Below the pieces are notes generated by a model that was not told where the DNA came from, did not search any database, and saw only the letters and a program-made list of their open reading frames with translations. Shown here piece by piece: positions 28,004-37,173 of a stretch of 37,173 nucleotides of DNA. Every line of letters begins with the position of its first letter. Positions within the stretch are counted from its first letter, which is position 1. Source of the DNA: Sphingobacterium thalpophilum (GTDB taxonomy: Bacteria; Bacteroidota; Bacteroidia; Sphingobacteriales; Sphingobacteriaceae); NCBI GenBank assembly GCA_945878525.1, contig CAMCTU010000011.1, forward strand, positions 1-37,173, given 5' to 3'. Both the position numbers and the translations under genes were made by a program.

Positions 28004-29743
28004 TTAAATATTTTGTTTTTTTAATTGATCAATTATATATTCCGAAGCCCGCAAGGAAAGTGCAAGAATTGTCCAGGTTGGATTCTTATCAGCCTGAGAA
28101 ACGAATGCACCACCATCAACTACAAAAAGATTTTTTACGTCATGAGCTTGATTGTATTTATTTAATACAGACTTATTCTTGTCATCACCCATCCGGGTTG
28201 TTCCTACCTCGTGAATAATCCTTCCAGGCGATTCAAGTCCGTATTTTTTATCCTCACCTGGTTTTACGCCGCTGGCAATACCACCCATTGAATCAATAAT
28301 TTCTTCAAAAGTATCCTGCATATGTTTAGCCTGCTTAATCTCCTGATCAGTCCAGTTGTAGTTAAATTTCAAAACAGGAATTCCATATTTATCGACTACA
28401 TCTGGATCAATTTCGCAATAATTATCTATTCTTGGGATACTCTCTCCACGACCGGCGAAGCCAACAGTAGAACCATAATATCTTCGGTAATCATCTTTCA
28501 AAGATGCTCCATAGCCCCCTGCAGCTTTCATTTTACCATCCTTACCTGGATAGGCCCCATTCATTTTTTCAATTCCGAAACCAAAACCATAAGAAGGCAT
28601 TCCCAAGCCACCCCAGAACTCAATATGGTATCCCCTGGCAAAATCAAGTTTTTTATTATCGAGCCACCAGGGAATATACAGGTGAAGTCCTCCAACACCG
28701 TCTTCATTATACGTCTTCCTGTCCATTAGCTGTGGGATAAATGCACCTCGTGATGCACCGGTAGAATCGTGCAAATATTTTCCGACCATTCCACTGGAAT
28801 TTGCCAAACCGTTGGGATGTGCAGGCGATTTAGAGTTCAAAAGTAATCGCGCAGATTCACATGCACTCGCTGCAAGTACTATAACCTTCGCATTAACCTG
28901 ATATTCCTGCATATCCGTCTTATCTATGTAGGATACGCCAGTCGCTTTACCTTCCCGGTCAGTTAAAACTTCCCTTGCCATTGCATTAACATACACATCC
29001 GCATTACCCGTTTTTCTTGCTGGTTTAACCAGGCAGGTAGATGATGAAAAATCAGCGTGAACTGTACATCCACGACTACATTGATTACAAAAAAAACATG
29101 AGCCACGATCTTTGTTTACGGGCCTTGTTAAAATAGAAAGCCTGGAAGGGATAACTGGAATTCCAATTTTATTAGCTGCCTTCTTTATCATCAGCTCATG
29201 AAGTCTTGGCTTTGGTGGAGGAAGAAAATAGCCATCAGGTTCATTATAAATTCCCTCTTTAGTACCAAAAACTCCTATCATTTTATCAATACGGTCGTAA
29301 TAAGGCTTGACATCATCGTAACCAATAGGCCAATTATCTCCTAATCCATCAAAATCACGTCGTTTAAAATCTTTTGGCCCAAAACGCAGAGAAATCCTTC
29401 CCCAATGATTGGTTCTTCCGCCAAGCATACGTGATCTGAACCAATCGAATTCAGTTCCATTCTTTTTAGTATATGGTTCCCCATCTATTTCCCATCCGCC
29501 ATAAGCGGCATCAAAGTCACCAAAAGCTCGATTTGTACCTGCTCCTCTGCGGGGTGACTCATATGGCCATTTAAGCTGGGTTTGCTGTTCAGGATTTGCA
29601 GGATCATAATCTGGACCTGCTTCTAGTAAAGCCACTTTTAGTCCGGCTTCAGTTAATACTTTTACCGCCATTCCACCACCAGCACCAGAACCTATGATGC
29701 AAACATCATAAAGTTCACCTTTAGTTTTAATTTCTATTGCCAT
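28004..29743 (-). CDS. GMC-family oxidoreductase
   Basis: YDVCIIGSGAGGGMAVKVLTEAGLKVALLEAGPDYD (FAD-binding), RMLGGRTNHWGRISLRF, VIVLAASACESARLLLNSKSPAHPNGLANSSGMVGKYL, C-terminal NLFVVDGGAFVSQADKNPTWTILALSLRASEYI. Confidence 0.95.
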   Translation of the reverse strand: MAIEIKTKGELYDVCIIGSGAGGGMAVKVLTEAGLKVALLEAGPDYDPANPEQQTQLKWPYESPRRGAGTNRAFGDFDAAYGGWEIDGEPYTKKNGTEFDWFRSRMLGGRTNHWGRISLRFGPKDFKRRDFDGLGDNWPIGYDDVKPYYDRIDKMIGVFGTKEGIYNEPDGYFLPPPKPRLHELMIKKAANKIGIPVIPSRLSILTRPVNKDRGSCFFCNQCSRGCTVHADFSSSTCLVKPARKTGNADVYVNAMAREVLTDREGKATGVSYIDKTDMQEYQVNAKVIVLAASACESARLLLNSKSPAHPNGLANSSGMVGKYLHDSTGASRGAFIPQLMDRKTYNEDGVGGLHLYIPWWLDNKKLDFARGYHIEFWGGLGMPSYGFGFGIEKMNGAYPGKDGKMKAAGGYGASLKDDYRRYYGSTVGFAGRGESIPRIDNYCEIDPDVVDKYGIPVLKFNYNWTDQEIKQAKHMQDTFEEIIDSMGGIASGVKPGEDKKYGLESPGRIIHEVGTTRMGDDKNKSVLNKYNQAHDVKNLFVVDGGAFVSQADKNPTWTILALSLRASEYIIDQLKKQNI

Positions 29744-29868
29744 TACTACTATTCTAATTAATTGAGCTAAAATATGTTTTGAAAATAAACAATATTTACT
29801 TGCAGGAAGAAATATTATTCAATGAAAGGAATGATTTTTTTTAAGAAATTCTTTTGAAGCCTCAATGA

Positions 29869-30369
29869 CTATTCAAAGACCATGACAACCTGATTCTTTT
29901 CAACCTTATCACCGGCTTTAACCTTTACCGTTTTAATTTTTACGTCGCTGACAGCCTTAATTATATTTTCCATCTTCATTGCTTCAAGAACAAACAAATT
30001 TCCACCCTTTTCTACCTGATTTCCCTCTGAAGCAAGAATCCTGATCACCAAACCAGGCATTGGCGCTTTGATTTCCGAAATTTTATTAGTCTTTAGATTA
30101 TCCATACCCAGCTGATGCAAAAGATCATCATATTGATCAGTTATTTGCATGAAATAAATATTTCTTCCAACCTTAACAGCACAGGTTTTATCATCCCTGT
30201 TTATACTAACAAGCTCTGCATTGTATGATTTCCCATCGTGAATAATATGAAAAGTGCGATTATCGATTCTGACTAAATCTGTATCAATTGCCCGGCCATT
30301 GATTGTTAAATCACCATTGTCTGATTCGACCTCATAGTTGAATTTACTATTTACCTTGATCTTGAGCAT
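29869..30369 (-). CDS. Biotin/lipoyl-attachment-domain protein (biotin carboxyl carrier-like)
   Basis: IKAPMPGLVIRILASEGNQVEKGGNLFVLEAMKMENIIKAVSDVKIKTVKVKAGDKVEKNQVVMVFE, containing the EAMKMEN biotinylation motif. Confidence 0.93.
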   Translation of the reverse strand: MLKIKVNSKFNYEVESDNGDLTINGRAIDTDLVRIDNRTFHIIHDGKSYNAELVSINRDDKTCAVKVGRNIYFMQITDQYDDLLHQLGMDNLKTNKISEIKAPMPGLVIRILASEGNQVEKGGNLFVLEAMKMENIIKAVSDVKIKTVKVKAGDKVEKNQVVMVFE

Positions 30370-30372
30370 ATA

Positions 30373-31044
30373 TTATTGTGTTAATGCGTACTGAACTAAG
30401 TTTGAGCCCATTTTTAGAGCATTTTGGCGAGAATCTTCAGAATCACCGGCGTAGGTTCCCGCATCCTCCCAGCCATTACCAAGGTCGGATTCAAATGTGT
30501 AGTAACAAACTATTCTCCCTTTATAAATTAATGCGAGACCTTGTGGCCGCTTACCGTCATGCTCATGAATCTTTGGAAGTCCATTAGGGAATTTAAATTT
30601 TTGATTATAAAGCAGGTGATCAGACGGTAATTCTACAAAATCCAGTTCTGGAAAAACTTTCTTCATTTGTGGACGTATAAATTGATCCAAACCATAATTA
30701 TCATCAATATGCAAAAAGCCACCTCCCGTTAAATATTTACGAATATTCAAGGCTTCCACCTCAGAAAAAACGATGTTCCCATGTCCGGTAAGATAGATAA
30801 AGGGATAATTAAAGATATCTATACTACCGGCCTCAACTATTGCTTCTTCATTATCAAAATTAGTTGCTATATTTTTATTACAAAAGCTAATCAGGTTTGG
30901 TAGTGCCGTACGGTTTGCATACCAATCCCCACCTCCATTGTATTTCATTTTGGCTATCTTATAGGTCGGCGGACCAAAAGAGAGAGAAATTCCAAAGAAA
31001 AATAAAAGTAAAATCCTAAAGAAAACGTTCTTTAAATACTTCAT
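30373..31044 (-). CDS. DUF4159 domain-containing protein
   Basis: FKIAKMKYNGGGDWYANRTALPNLISFCNK-like start, EVEALNIRKYLTGGGFLHIDDNYGLDQFIRPQMKKVFPE, YYTFESDLGNGWED. Confidence 0.88.
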   Translation of the reverse strand: MKYLKNVFFRILLLFFFGISLSFGPPTYKIAKMKYNGGGDWYANRTALPNLISFCNKNIATNFDNEEAIVEAGSIDIFNYPFIYLTGHGNIVFSEVEALNIRKYLTGGGFLHIDDNYGLDQFIRPQMKKVFPELDFVELPSDHLLYNQKFKFPNGLPKIHEHDGKRPQGLALIYKGRIVCYYTFESDLGNGWEDAGTYAGDSEDSRQNALKMGSNLVQYALTQ

Positions 31045-31742
31045 CTATTTAAAAAATTAATCTCGAAACAAGCTTCCAAACCGGCAGTTTCAGTCCTTAG
31101 CCTGGAATCACCGAGACTTATGGGTATAAATTTATGACTTAGAGCTGCATTGATCTCTGCCGAAGTAAAATCTCCTTCAGGGCCAATCATTACAAAATAA
31201 TCAGAATTAGGCTTGAATTGATCTTTAATAAAGAATTTTTCGCTTTCGACGCAATGAGCAATAAATCTATTGGTATGCTTAGTTTTGAGGATAATATCAG
31301 TAAAAGATTGTGGATCATTCAATTTAGGATGGAATGCTTTTATTGACTGCTTAACTGCGGTGGTAATTACTTTGGTAAGACGCTCAGTTTTAACCTCCCT
31401 ACGCTCTGAACGTTCACAAATAATTGGAGTAATTTCATCTATTCCAATCTCAGTAGCTTTCTCCAGAAACCATTCCAGCCGCTCAATATTCTTGATAGGG
31501 GCAATCGCTATATGTAAATAGTAATTCCGCAGACCATAATTATTTTGGACGCGCAGGATATTAATTTTTGTCCTTTTGGGATGAGCTTCCTCTACAATTG
31601 CATCATAAAATCCACCCTTACCATCAACCAGATTAAGAAAACTCCCTTTCTCAAATCTTAAGACCTTTATACAATGCTTACTCTCTTCTTCATTCAGGAT
31701 ATAAGTATCAGAATTTACATCAGGAGTATAGAAAATATGCAT
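31041..31742 (-). CDS. rsmE: 16S rRNA (uracil(1498)-N(3))-methyltransferase
   Basis: HCIKVLRFEKGSFLNLVDGKGGFYDA, IERLEWFLEKATEIGIDEITPIICERSER, FVMIGPEGDFTSAEI, ISLGDSRLRTETAGLEA. Confidence 0.95.
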   Translation of the reverse strand: MHIFYTPDVNSDTYILNEEESKHCIKVLRFEKGSFLNLVDGKGGFYDAIVEEAHPKRTKINILRVQNNYGLRNYYLHIAIAPIKNIERLEWFLEKATEIGIDEITPIICERSERREVKTERLTKVITTAVKQSIKAFHPKLNDPQSFTDIILKTKHTNRFIAHCVESEKFFIKDQFKPNSDYFVMIGPEGDFTSAEINAALSHKFIPISLGDSRLRTETAGLEACFEINFLNR

Positions 31743-31757
31743 GAATGGCCCTCCGGA

Positions 31758-33077
31758 TTAACGAATATCAACAGCATCTTCGTTGTTAATTACTAACTCA
31801 AGTTTTACTGATTCAACATTCTGATCAGCCTTTTTTAAGATGGTAATAAGATATCCATTGAATTCACTTACTTCCCCCACATCCGGTATCTTTCCAAAAA
31901 TCTCACTAACTAGACCTGCTACAGTATCATAGTCACCATCTTCAGGAAGATCATGCGGAAGGTATTCATTCACATCATAAATTGAAGCAGTGGCATCAAT
32001 GATGAACTCATTGTCAGTTACTTTTTCGACAATTGGCTTTTCTTCATCGTACTCATCTTGAATATCACCAACTAGTTCTTCTACAATATCTTCAGCAGTT
32101 ACCATTCCAGCTGTACCTCCAAATTCATCAAGGACAATTGCAATCTGTATCCGTTTTAACTGCAATTCACTCAAGAGGTCATTTATTTTTTTTGTTTCTG
32201 GTATGAAATAAGGTTTTCGGATTATATCTTTAAGTATGCACTCCTTATTGTCTGCTAATAGTGGTAAAATATCCTTAGCATGGACGATTCCAACAATTTT
32301 GTCAATTGTTTCATCGTATACAGGAATTCTGGAATATCCCTCACTAATAATTATATTCAATACTTCCTTATGGGGGGTGTTTAATTCAATGCCTGATATC
32401 TTTGTTCTTGGCACCATGATATTCTTAACAACACGGTCATTGAAATCAAAAACATTCTTGATAAGCTCGTGTTCATTTGTTTCAAGCGCCCCACTTTCTT
32501 TACCCTGATCAAGAAGATATTGTAGCTCTTCAGAACTATGGTGTGCTTCATGACCTCCAATTGTGGCAATCCCCAATAATCTTAATATGAAATTTGCAAA
32601 ACCATTCAGTAACCATATAAATGGCCTGAAAATTAAGTAAAAGAAATGGAGTGGTAAGGCAATACCCATTGTTGTACCAATTGGACGCTGTATTGCCAGA
32701 GATTTAGGAGCCAGCTCTCCAAATACAATATGCAATACCGTAATAATCGCAAAGGCAAGAACATGACCAATATTAGTGGCCACGGAAGAGGTCATATCAA
32801 TATTTATTAAATTGAAGAAATTACTGACAATTCTTGTCATTACCTCTTCACCTACCCAACCTAATCCAAGTGAGGCTAATGTAATTCCGAGCTGAGTTGC
32901 AGCAAGATACCCATCCAAATGCCGGGTCATATGTTTAGCTATCTTAGCTACACGACTTCCGGTTTTGGCTTTAATTTCTATTTGTGAAGCACGCACTTTA
33001 ACCAAAGCAAATTCAGCAGCAACAAAAAAGCCGTTAAGAAAAACAAGGAAAAGTGTAAAAAATAGCGCGAGGCCCAT
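31758..33077 (-). CDS. Hemolysin family protein (CNNM transmembrane, CBS pair, CorC/HlyC C-terminal domain)
   Basis: FFVAAEFALVKVRASQIE, VFGELAPKSLAIQRP, NIMVPRTKISGIELNTP, IAIVLDEFGGTAGMVTAEDIVEELVGDIQDEYDEE. Confidence 0.95.
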   Translation of the reverse strand: MGLALFFTLFLVFLNGFFVAAEFALVKVRASQIEIKAKTGSRVAKIAKHMTRHLDGYLAATQLGITLASLGLGWVGEEVMTRIVSNFFNLINIDMTSSVATNIGHVLAFAIITVLHIVFGELAPKSLAIQRPIGTTMGIALPLHFFYLIFRPFIWLLNGFANFILRLLGIATIGGHEAHHSSEELQYLLDQGKESGALETNEHELIKNVFDFNDRVVKNIMVPRTKISGIELNTPHKEVLNIIISEGYSRIPVYDETIDKIVGIVHAKDILPLLADNKECILKDIIRKPYFIPETKKINDLLSELQLKRIQIAIVLDEFGGTAGMVTAEDIVEELVGDIQDEYDEEKPIVEKVTDNEFIIDATASIYDVNEYLPHDLPEDGDYDTVAGLVSEIFGKIPDVGEVSEFNGYLITILKKADQNVESVKLELVINNEDAVDIR

Positions 33078-33086
33078 GTTATTTAT

Positions 33087-33629
33087 TTATTTATTTAAGA
33101 ATGTGGTCTTATATAAGTCCAGACTTTCCTTTATTACTTTAAATGCATAATTTTTACCAAGTAAATGTTCTATGCTAACATTTTTACGCTCCAAGGCCTT
33201 GTAGTCCTGAAAAAAACGAACGATCTCAGTCATGGTGTGTGGAGGCAATTCTTTCAGGTCCTCAATATAATTTACGGACATATCATGCCTGGCAACGGCG
33301 ATAATTTTGTCGTCTTGTTCACCATTATCAACCATATGCATTACACCGACAACTTTTGCTTCTACAATTGCCATTGGAAATACATCAACCGAACAAAGCA
33401 CTAATATATCTAAAGGATCTTTATCATCACAATATGTCTGAGGAATAAAACCATAATTAGCCGGGTACATTACAGATGAAAAAAGTACACGGTCCAATTT
33501 GATCAAACCCGAATCTTTATCTATCTCGTATTTAGCCTTTGAACCTTTAGGAATTTCAATAATTGCATTTACATGCGAAGGGATATCTTCGCCAGGTGAA
33601 ACTTTATGCCAAGGATGGTATTTATTCAT
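33087..33629 (-). CDS. ppa: Inorganic pyrophosphatase (family I)
   Basis: VNAIIEIPKGSKAKYEIDKDSGLIKLDRVLFSSVMYPANYGFIPQTYCDDKDPLDILVL. Confidence 0.96.
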   Translation of the reverse strand: MNKYHPWHKVSPGEDIPSHVNAIIEIPKGSKAKYEIDKDSGLIKLDRVLFSSVMYPANYGFIPQTYCDDKDPLDILVLCSVDVFPMAIVEAKVVGVMHMVDNGEQDDKIIAVARHDMSVNYIEDLKELPPHTMTEIVRFFQDYKALERKNVSIEHLLGKNYAFKVIKESLDLYKTTFLNK

Positions 33630-33633
33630 TTAC

Positions 33634-34293
33634 TTATGGATATTGCTGTCCATCATCGCTTTTTTCTCCTTCAATCTTCCTCTTTAAATAGGTTACTATT
33701 AATGGTATGGTAGTTATCAGGATGAATCCAATAACTATGAATAAAAGATAGTCACTGATCTCCTGCTCAAAACTCCTGCCAAGAAAATATCCTGTCAAAG
33801 TTAAGGATGTAATCCAAAGAATAGCACCCGAAATATTGTAAAATGCAAATTTATTGAAATCGAGCTTTACAATTCCTGCAATAATTGGTGCAAAAGTCCG
33901 AACGATTGGAATGAACCTTCCCATGATTAATGCGAAAGCTCCTTGCTTTCTGTAATAAACCTCAGCAGCTTTAAGGTATTTCTTCTTGAAAAAAAATGAA
34001 TCAGCTCGTTGGTATAAAACAGGACCTGTTCGAATCCCAAACCAATATCCAACAAAATTACCGACAACTGCGGCAAGGATTAAACCGATAATCATGATAT
34101 AAATTGATACATCGAGTTTATCTGTGGCAACAAACATTCCTGCCAAAAACAAGAGATAATCTCCCGGGAGGAAAAATCCGAAAAACAAGCCAGTTTCTGC
34201 AAAAATCACGAATAAAAGCAGGTAAAAACCTCCTTCACGAAGCAATTTTATAGGATCAATAAGATGTTGAAAGTAGTCCCAGAACTCGTGCAT
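33634..34293 (-). CDS. DedA-family (VTT domain) membrane protein
   Basis: FAETGLFFGFFLPGDYLLFLAGMFVA, GNFVGYWFGIRTGPVLYQR, GAFALIMGRFIPIVRTFAPIIAGIVKLDF. Confidence 0.93.
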   Translation of the reverse strand: MHEFWDYFQHLIDPIKLLREGGFYLLLFVIFAETGLFFGFFLPGDYLLFLAGMFVATDKLDVSIYIMIIGLILAAVVGNFVGYWFGIRTGPVLYQRADSFFFKKKYLKAAEVYYRKQGAFALIMGRFIPIVRTFAPIIAGIVKLDFNKFAFYNISGAILWITSLTLTGYFLGRSFEQEISDYLLFIVIGFILITTIPLIVTYLKRKIEGEKSDDGQQYP

Positions 34294-34338
34294 AAAATCT
34301 ACATGCGTAAAGCTACAATATTTAAATAATAATTTGGC

Positions 34339-35718
34339 TTAGAAAAGATTGGATATGAAACCCGGATATATCCCAACAATTATCGTTAAGAAGGCAGAAA
34401 AACCAAGAACAAAATTGAAATATGGTGATGCCTGAATTTCTGAACGCTCTGCAGACTTAAAATACATTGCTACGACTACTCTTAAATAATAATAAATTCC
34501 AATTAAAGCATTAACAACTGCAAGCATTACCAGCCAAATATGATATTCGGACAAGGCAGTTGAGAACATCATAAATTTGCCTATAAACCCAGCAGTTAAC
34601 GGTATCCCCGCGAGTGAAAGCATAGCAACAGTGAGTGTAAATGCCATAAATGGATTTCTTTTCGCGAGTCCTTTGAAACTATCAAAATTATCAGACCCGG
34701 TTTGACCCTTTACAAGAATAAGCACAGCAAATGCAATGATTGAAGCTATGGAATAAGCACTTGCATAAAGAAACACAGAATTACCAGAATCGGGTCCTAA
34801 AGCTATTATTGCAAATAACATATAACCTGCGTGGGAGATACTGGAAAAAGCAAGCATCCTTTTAAAGCTGTGCTGGTATAAAGCGGTGACATTCCCGATA
34901 AAGAGCGTTAATACTGCTATCACCAAAAGAACAGGCATCCAGAACTCATGAAGTGGCGCAAAACAGATCATAAATAAACGTAAGAATGCTGCAAAGCCTG
35001 CCGTTTTAACTACTGTACTCATGAAGGCCGTTATAATTGTCGGAGATCCTTCATACACATCCGGAGTCCAAAAATGAAATGGAGCAGCACCAACCTTAAA
35101 ACTTAATCCGATGATCATCAAAGTTAGTCCGGTATAGAACAATGGGGAAATATTTACAGAATTTGATATGACATATTCTTTAATATCTCCAAGGTCAAAG
35201 CTTCCGGTAGATCCATAGAGGAATGCAATTCCCATCAATAGAAACCCTGTAGAAAAGGCACCTGTCAAAAAATACTTCAATGCAGCTTCATTAGACTTAA
35301 AATCATTCTTACGAATACCAGCAAGAATATAAAGACTTACAGACATGATCTCAATTCCAATAAAGAGCATAGACAGATTATTGAATGAAACCATTACCAG
35401 GATTCCGATAAGAGCGAAAAGCATGATTGCATAATATTCTGCTACATTTTCACTTATTTTTTCAAAATAATCTTTGGATATTAGTAAGATAAGCATGGTT
35501 GAAACAATACCAATTGATGTAAAGGCCACGGCAAAATTATCAAACTGCATCATTCCACTATAAATAGGCTCAGCGCCCGAGTTCCACTCAAACAAGGCCA
35601 CAATAAGTGCGAAAGCTAATCCAATCATACTAACTGGCAGTAAAGCATTTTTTGCCTTATACAAGCCTAGGTAAAGAACCAGTATGGCTAAAACAGATAG
35701 GGTTATTAATGCGTTCAT
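34339..35718 (-). CDS. nuoN: NADH-quinone oxidoreductase subunit N
   Basis: ALKYFLTGAFSTGFLLMGIAFLYGSTGS, FKVGAAPFHFWTPDVYEGSPTIITAFMSTVVKTAGFAAF, FKRMLAFSSISHAGYML, GIPLTAGFIGKFMMF. Confidence 0.96.
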   Translation of the reverse strand: MNALITLSVLAILVLYLGLYKAKNALLPVSMIGLAFALIVALFEWNSGAEPIYSGMMQFDNFAVAFTSIGIVSTMLILLISKDYFEKISENVAEYYAIMLFALIGILVMVSFNNLSMLFIGIEIMSVSLYILAGIRKNDFKSNEAALKYFLTGAFSTGFLLMGIAFLYGSTGSFDLGDIKEYVISNSVNISPLFYTGLTLMIIGLSFKVGAAPFHFWTPDVYEGSPTIITAFMSTVVKTAGFAAFLRLFMICFAPLHEFWMPVLLVIAVLTLFIGNVTALYQHSFKRMLAFSSISHAGYMLFAIIALGPDSGNSVFLYASAYSIASIIAFAVLILVKGQTGSDNFDSFKGLAKRNPFMAFTLTVAMLSLAGIPLTAGFIGKFMMFSTALSEYHIWLVMLAVVNALIGIYYYLRVVVAMYFKSAERSEIQASPYFNFVLGFSAFLTIIVGIYPGFISNLF

Positions 35719-35722
35719 GCTT

Positions 35723-37173
35723 TTATTTAACTAATATTTTTTGATTGACCTGATCTAACAGGTTAATAACTGCTGCCTCTGAAATATGAAGGATTGGTTG
35801 AGGATAAACCCCTATTAAAATTATAAGGAGAGAGATAATTAATAGAACTGATTTCTCTGTTCCATTAAGATCTTCAAAAATTGCCGTACTTGAATTTACC
35901 GGTCCAAGCATCACCTTTTGATACATTCTGAGCATATAAACTGCACCAAATATGATGGTTAAACCAGATATTGCAGCAAACCAGATATTATAATTGTAGA
36001 CACCCATCAAAAGTAAGAATTCTCCAATGAACCCATTTGTAAGTGGTAAGGCCACAGTTCCCAATAAGACTGTTAGGAAAGTAATTGCAAGAGTTGGTGC
36101 TGGTTTTGCAATTCCTCCCATCTGTGTTATATCGCGGGTATTTAATCTTCGGATTAAAATATCCGCTATAAAAAACATTCCAACAACATTGATACCGTGA
36201 TTTAGCATTTGAATCATTGCACCTTGCAGGCCTTGCATGTTCCAGGCAAAAATTCCAGCAGAAATAAGCCCTACGTGGGCAATTGATGAATAAGCAATGA
36301 GTCTTTTGACATCATTTTGTGTAAATGCAATTATTGATGCATAAACTATACCTATTACTGACAAAATCAATGCTGTTTCACCCCATGCATCAAAACCAAG
36401 TGGAGCAACAGGAATCAACCAGCGAATAACACCATAAATACCCATCTTGAGCATAATGCCTGAGAGCAGCATAGTTCCTGCAGTCGGAGCTTCAGTATAT
36501 GTGTCAGGCTGCCAGGTATGAAAAGGAAATACAGGCATTTTAATTGCGAATGCTATGAAGAAAGCCCAGAATATCCATGCCTGAGTTACAGAATCAAGTT
36601 CTAGCTTGTAAAACTCTGCAATGTCATAGCTATTACCTGGAGTTTGAAGATGCAGGTAGATAATTGCCAGCAACATTAACAAGCTACCTGCGATAGTATA
36701 AATGAAAAATTTTAAGTTAACATTAATCCGATTTTCTCCGCCCCATAATGCACAAATGAAGTAAACCGGTATCAATGCTGCTTCCCATCCGACGTAAAAT
36801 AAAAATCCATCCAAAGCAGTAAAGACAAGCAATAAACCTGTCTGCATAAAAAATATCAATGCGTAAAAAGCTTTAGGATTTTTTATGTCCTGGTTGTAGC
36901 TAGATAAAACAATGATCGGAATGAGAAGATTCGTTAACAACAACATCAACAAGCTTATCCCATCAACTCCGGCCTTGAAGTTTATTCCAAATTGAGGAAT
37001 CCAGGGCAGATCAACAAGAAACTGAGTGCTTGCATCCGGAACAAAATTCAGATACAAAAAAATAGTAATAACAAAGGATACCAGAGAAAATACCCCTGAA
37101 AGTCCCTTCACTATTGTATTTCCTGAAAGGAGTATGACCAGTGCAGCTATGAGTGGAATAAAAATTTGTAACA
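35723..37173 (-). CDS. nuoM: NADH-quinone oxidoreductase subunit M (N-terminus outside the window)
   Basis: KMPVFPFHTWQPDTYTEAPTAGTMLLSGIMLKMGIYG, DVKRLIAYSSIAHVGLISAG, LPLTNGFIGEFLLLMGVY. Upstream of the ORF-track start the frame stays open to the window edge (LQIFIPLIAALVILLSGNTIVKGLSG). Confidence 0.95.
   Translation of the reverse strand, partial: LQIFIPLIAALVILLSGNTIVKGLSGVFSLVSFVITIFLYLNFVPDASTQFLVDLPWIPQFGINFKAGVDGISLLMLLLTNLLIPIIVLSSYNQDIKNPKAFYALIFFMQTGLLLVFTALDGFLFYVGWEAALIPVYFICALWGGENRINVNLKFFIYTIAGSLLMLLAIIYLHLQTPGNSYDIAEFYKLELDSVTQAWIFWAFFIAFAIKMPVFPFHTWQPDTYTEAPTAGTMLLSGIMLKMGIYGVIRWLIPVAPLGFDAWGETALILSVIGIVYASIIAFTQNDVKRLIAYSSIAHVGLISAGIFAWNMQGLQGAMIQMLNHGINVVGMFFIADILIRRLNTRDITQMGGIAKPAPTLAITFLTVLLGTVALPLTNGFIGEFLLLMGVYNYNIWFAAISGLTIIFGAVYMLRMYQKVMLGPVNSSTAIFEDLNGTEKSVLLIISLLIILIGVYPQPILHISEAAVINLLDQVNQKILVK

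Noticed and set aside
28322-28729. 135-aa plus-strand ORF
   Set aside because: Entirely antisense to the well-supported GMC oxidoreductase; no recognisable family; typical shadow ORF.
29869-30369. Possible acetyl/propionyl-CoA carboxylase operon
   Set aside because: Only the biotinyl-domain protein is present; neighbours (DUF4159, GMC oxidoreductase) are not carboxylase subunits.

Overview
The window looks like a Bacteroidota (Sphingobacteriia-like) chromosome segment, judged from gene content (porV, gldJ, DUF4834, YwbE, TonB receptor) and from TAnnTTTG-type promoter boxes. Left to right it carries: the C-terminal part of uvrB; a YwbE-like protein; a DUF4834 protein; a YfhO-family membrane protein; an apparently intact IS5-family insertion sequence; a small polysaccharide/glycosylation region (three glycosyltransferases, three SAM methyltransferase-like proteins, a Wzx-like flippase) with a PVC-type heme/HEAT protein embedded in it; typA; a 53-aa Cys-rich membrane protein missed by the ORF track; ispF; divergent porV and gldJ (type IX secretion/gliding); a TonB receptor and a YncE/phosphoesterase fusion; a Tat-lipoprotein gluconate-dehydrogenase-subunit-3/GMC oxidoreductase pair; a biotinyl-domain protein; DUF4159; rsmE; a CNNM/CorC hemolysin-like protein; ppa; DedA; nuoN; and nuoM (partial at the window end). 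No CRISPR array, rRNA or tRNA was recognised. The most unusual material is non-coding: a roughly 520-bp GC-shifted element (about 9380-9898) with imperfect 30-bp terminal inverted repeats and nested hairpins but no transposase; a second palindromic interspersed-repeat-like element (about 22126-22255); several short runs of 7-nt periodic tandem repeats at gene borders; and several dyads that look like operators. No novel defence or mobile system with coding genes could be demonstrated.
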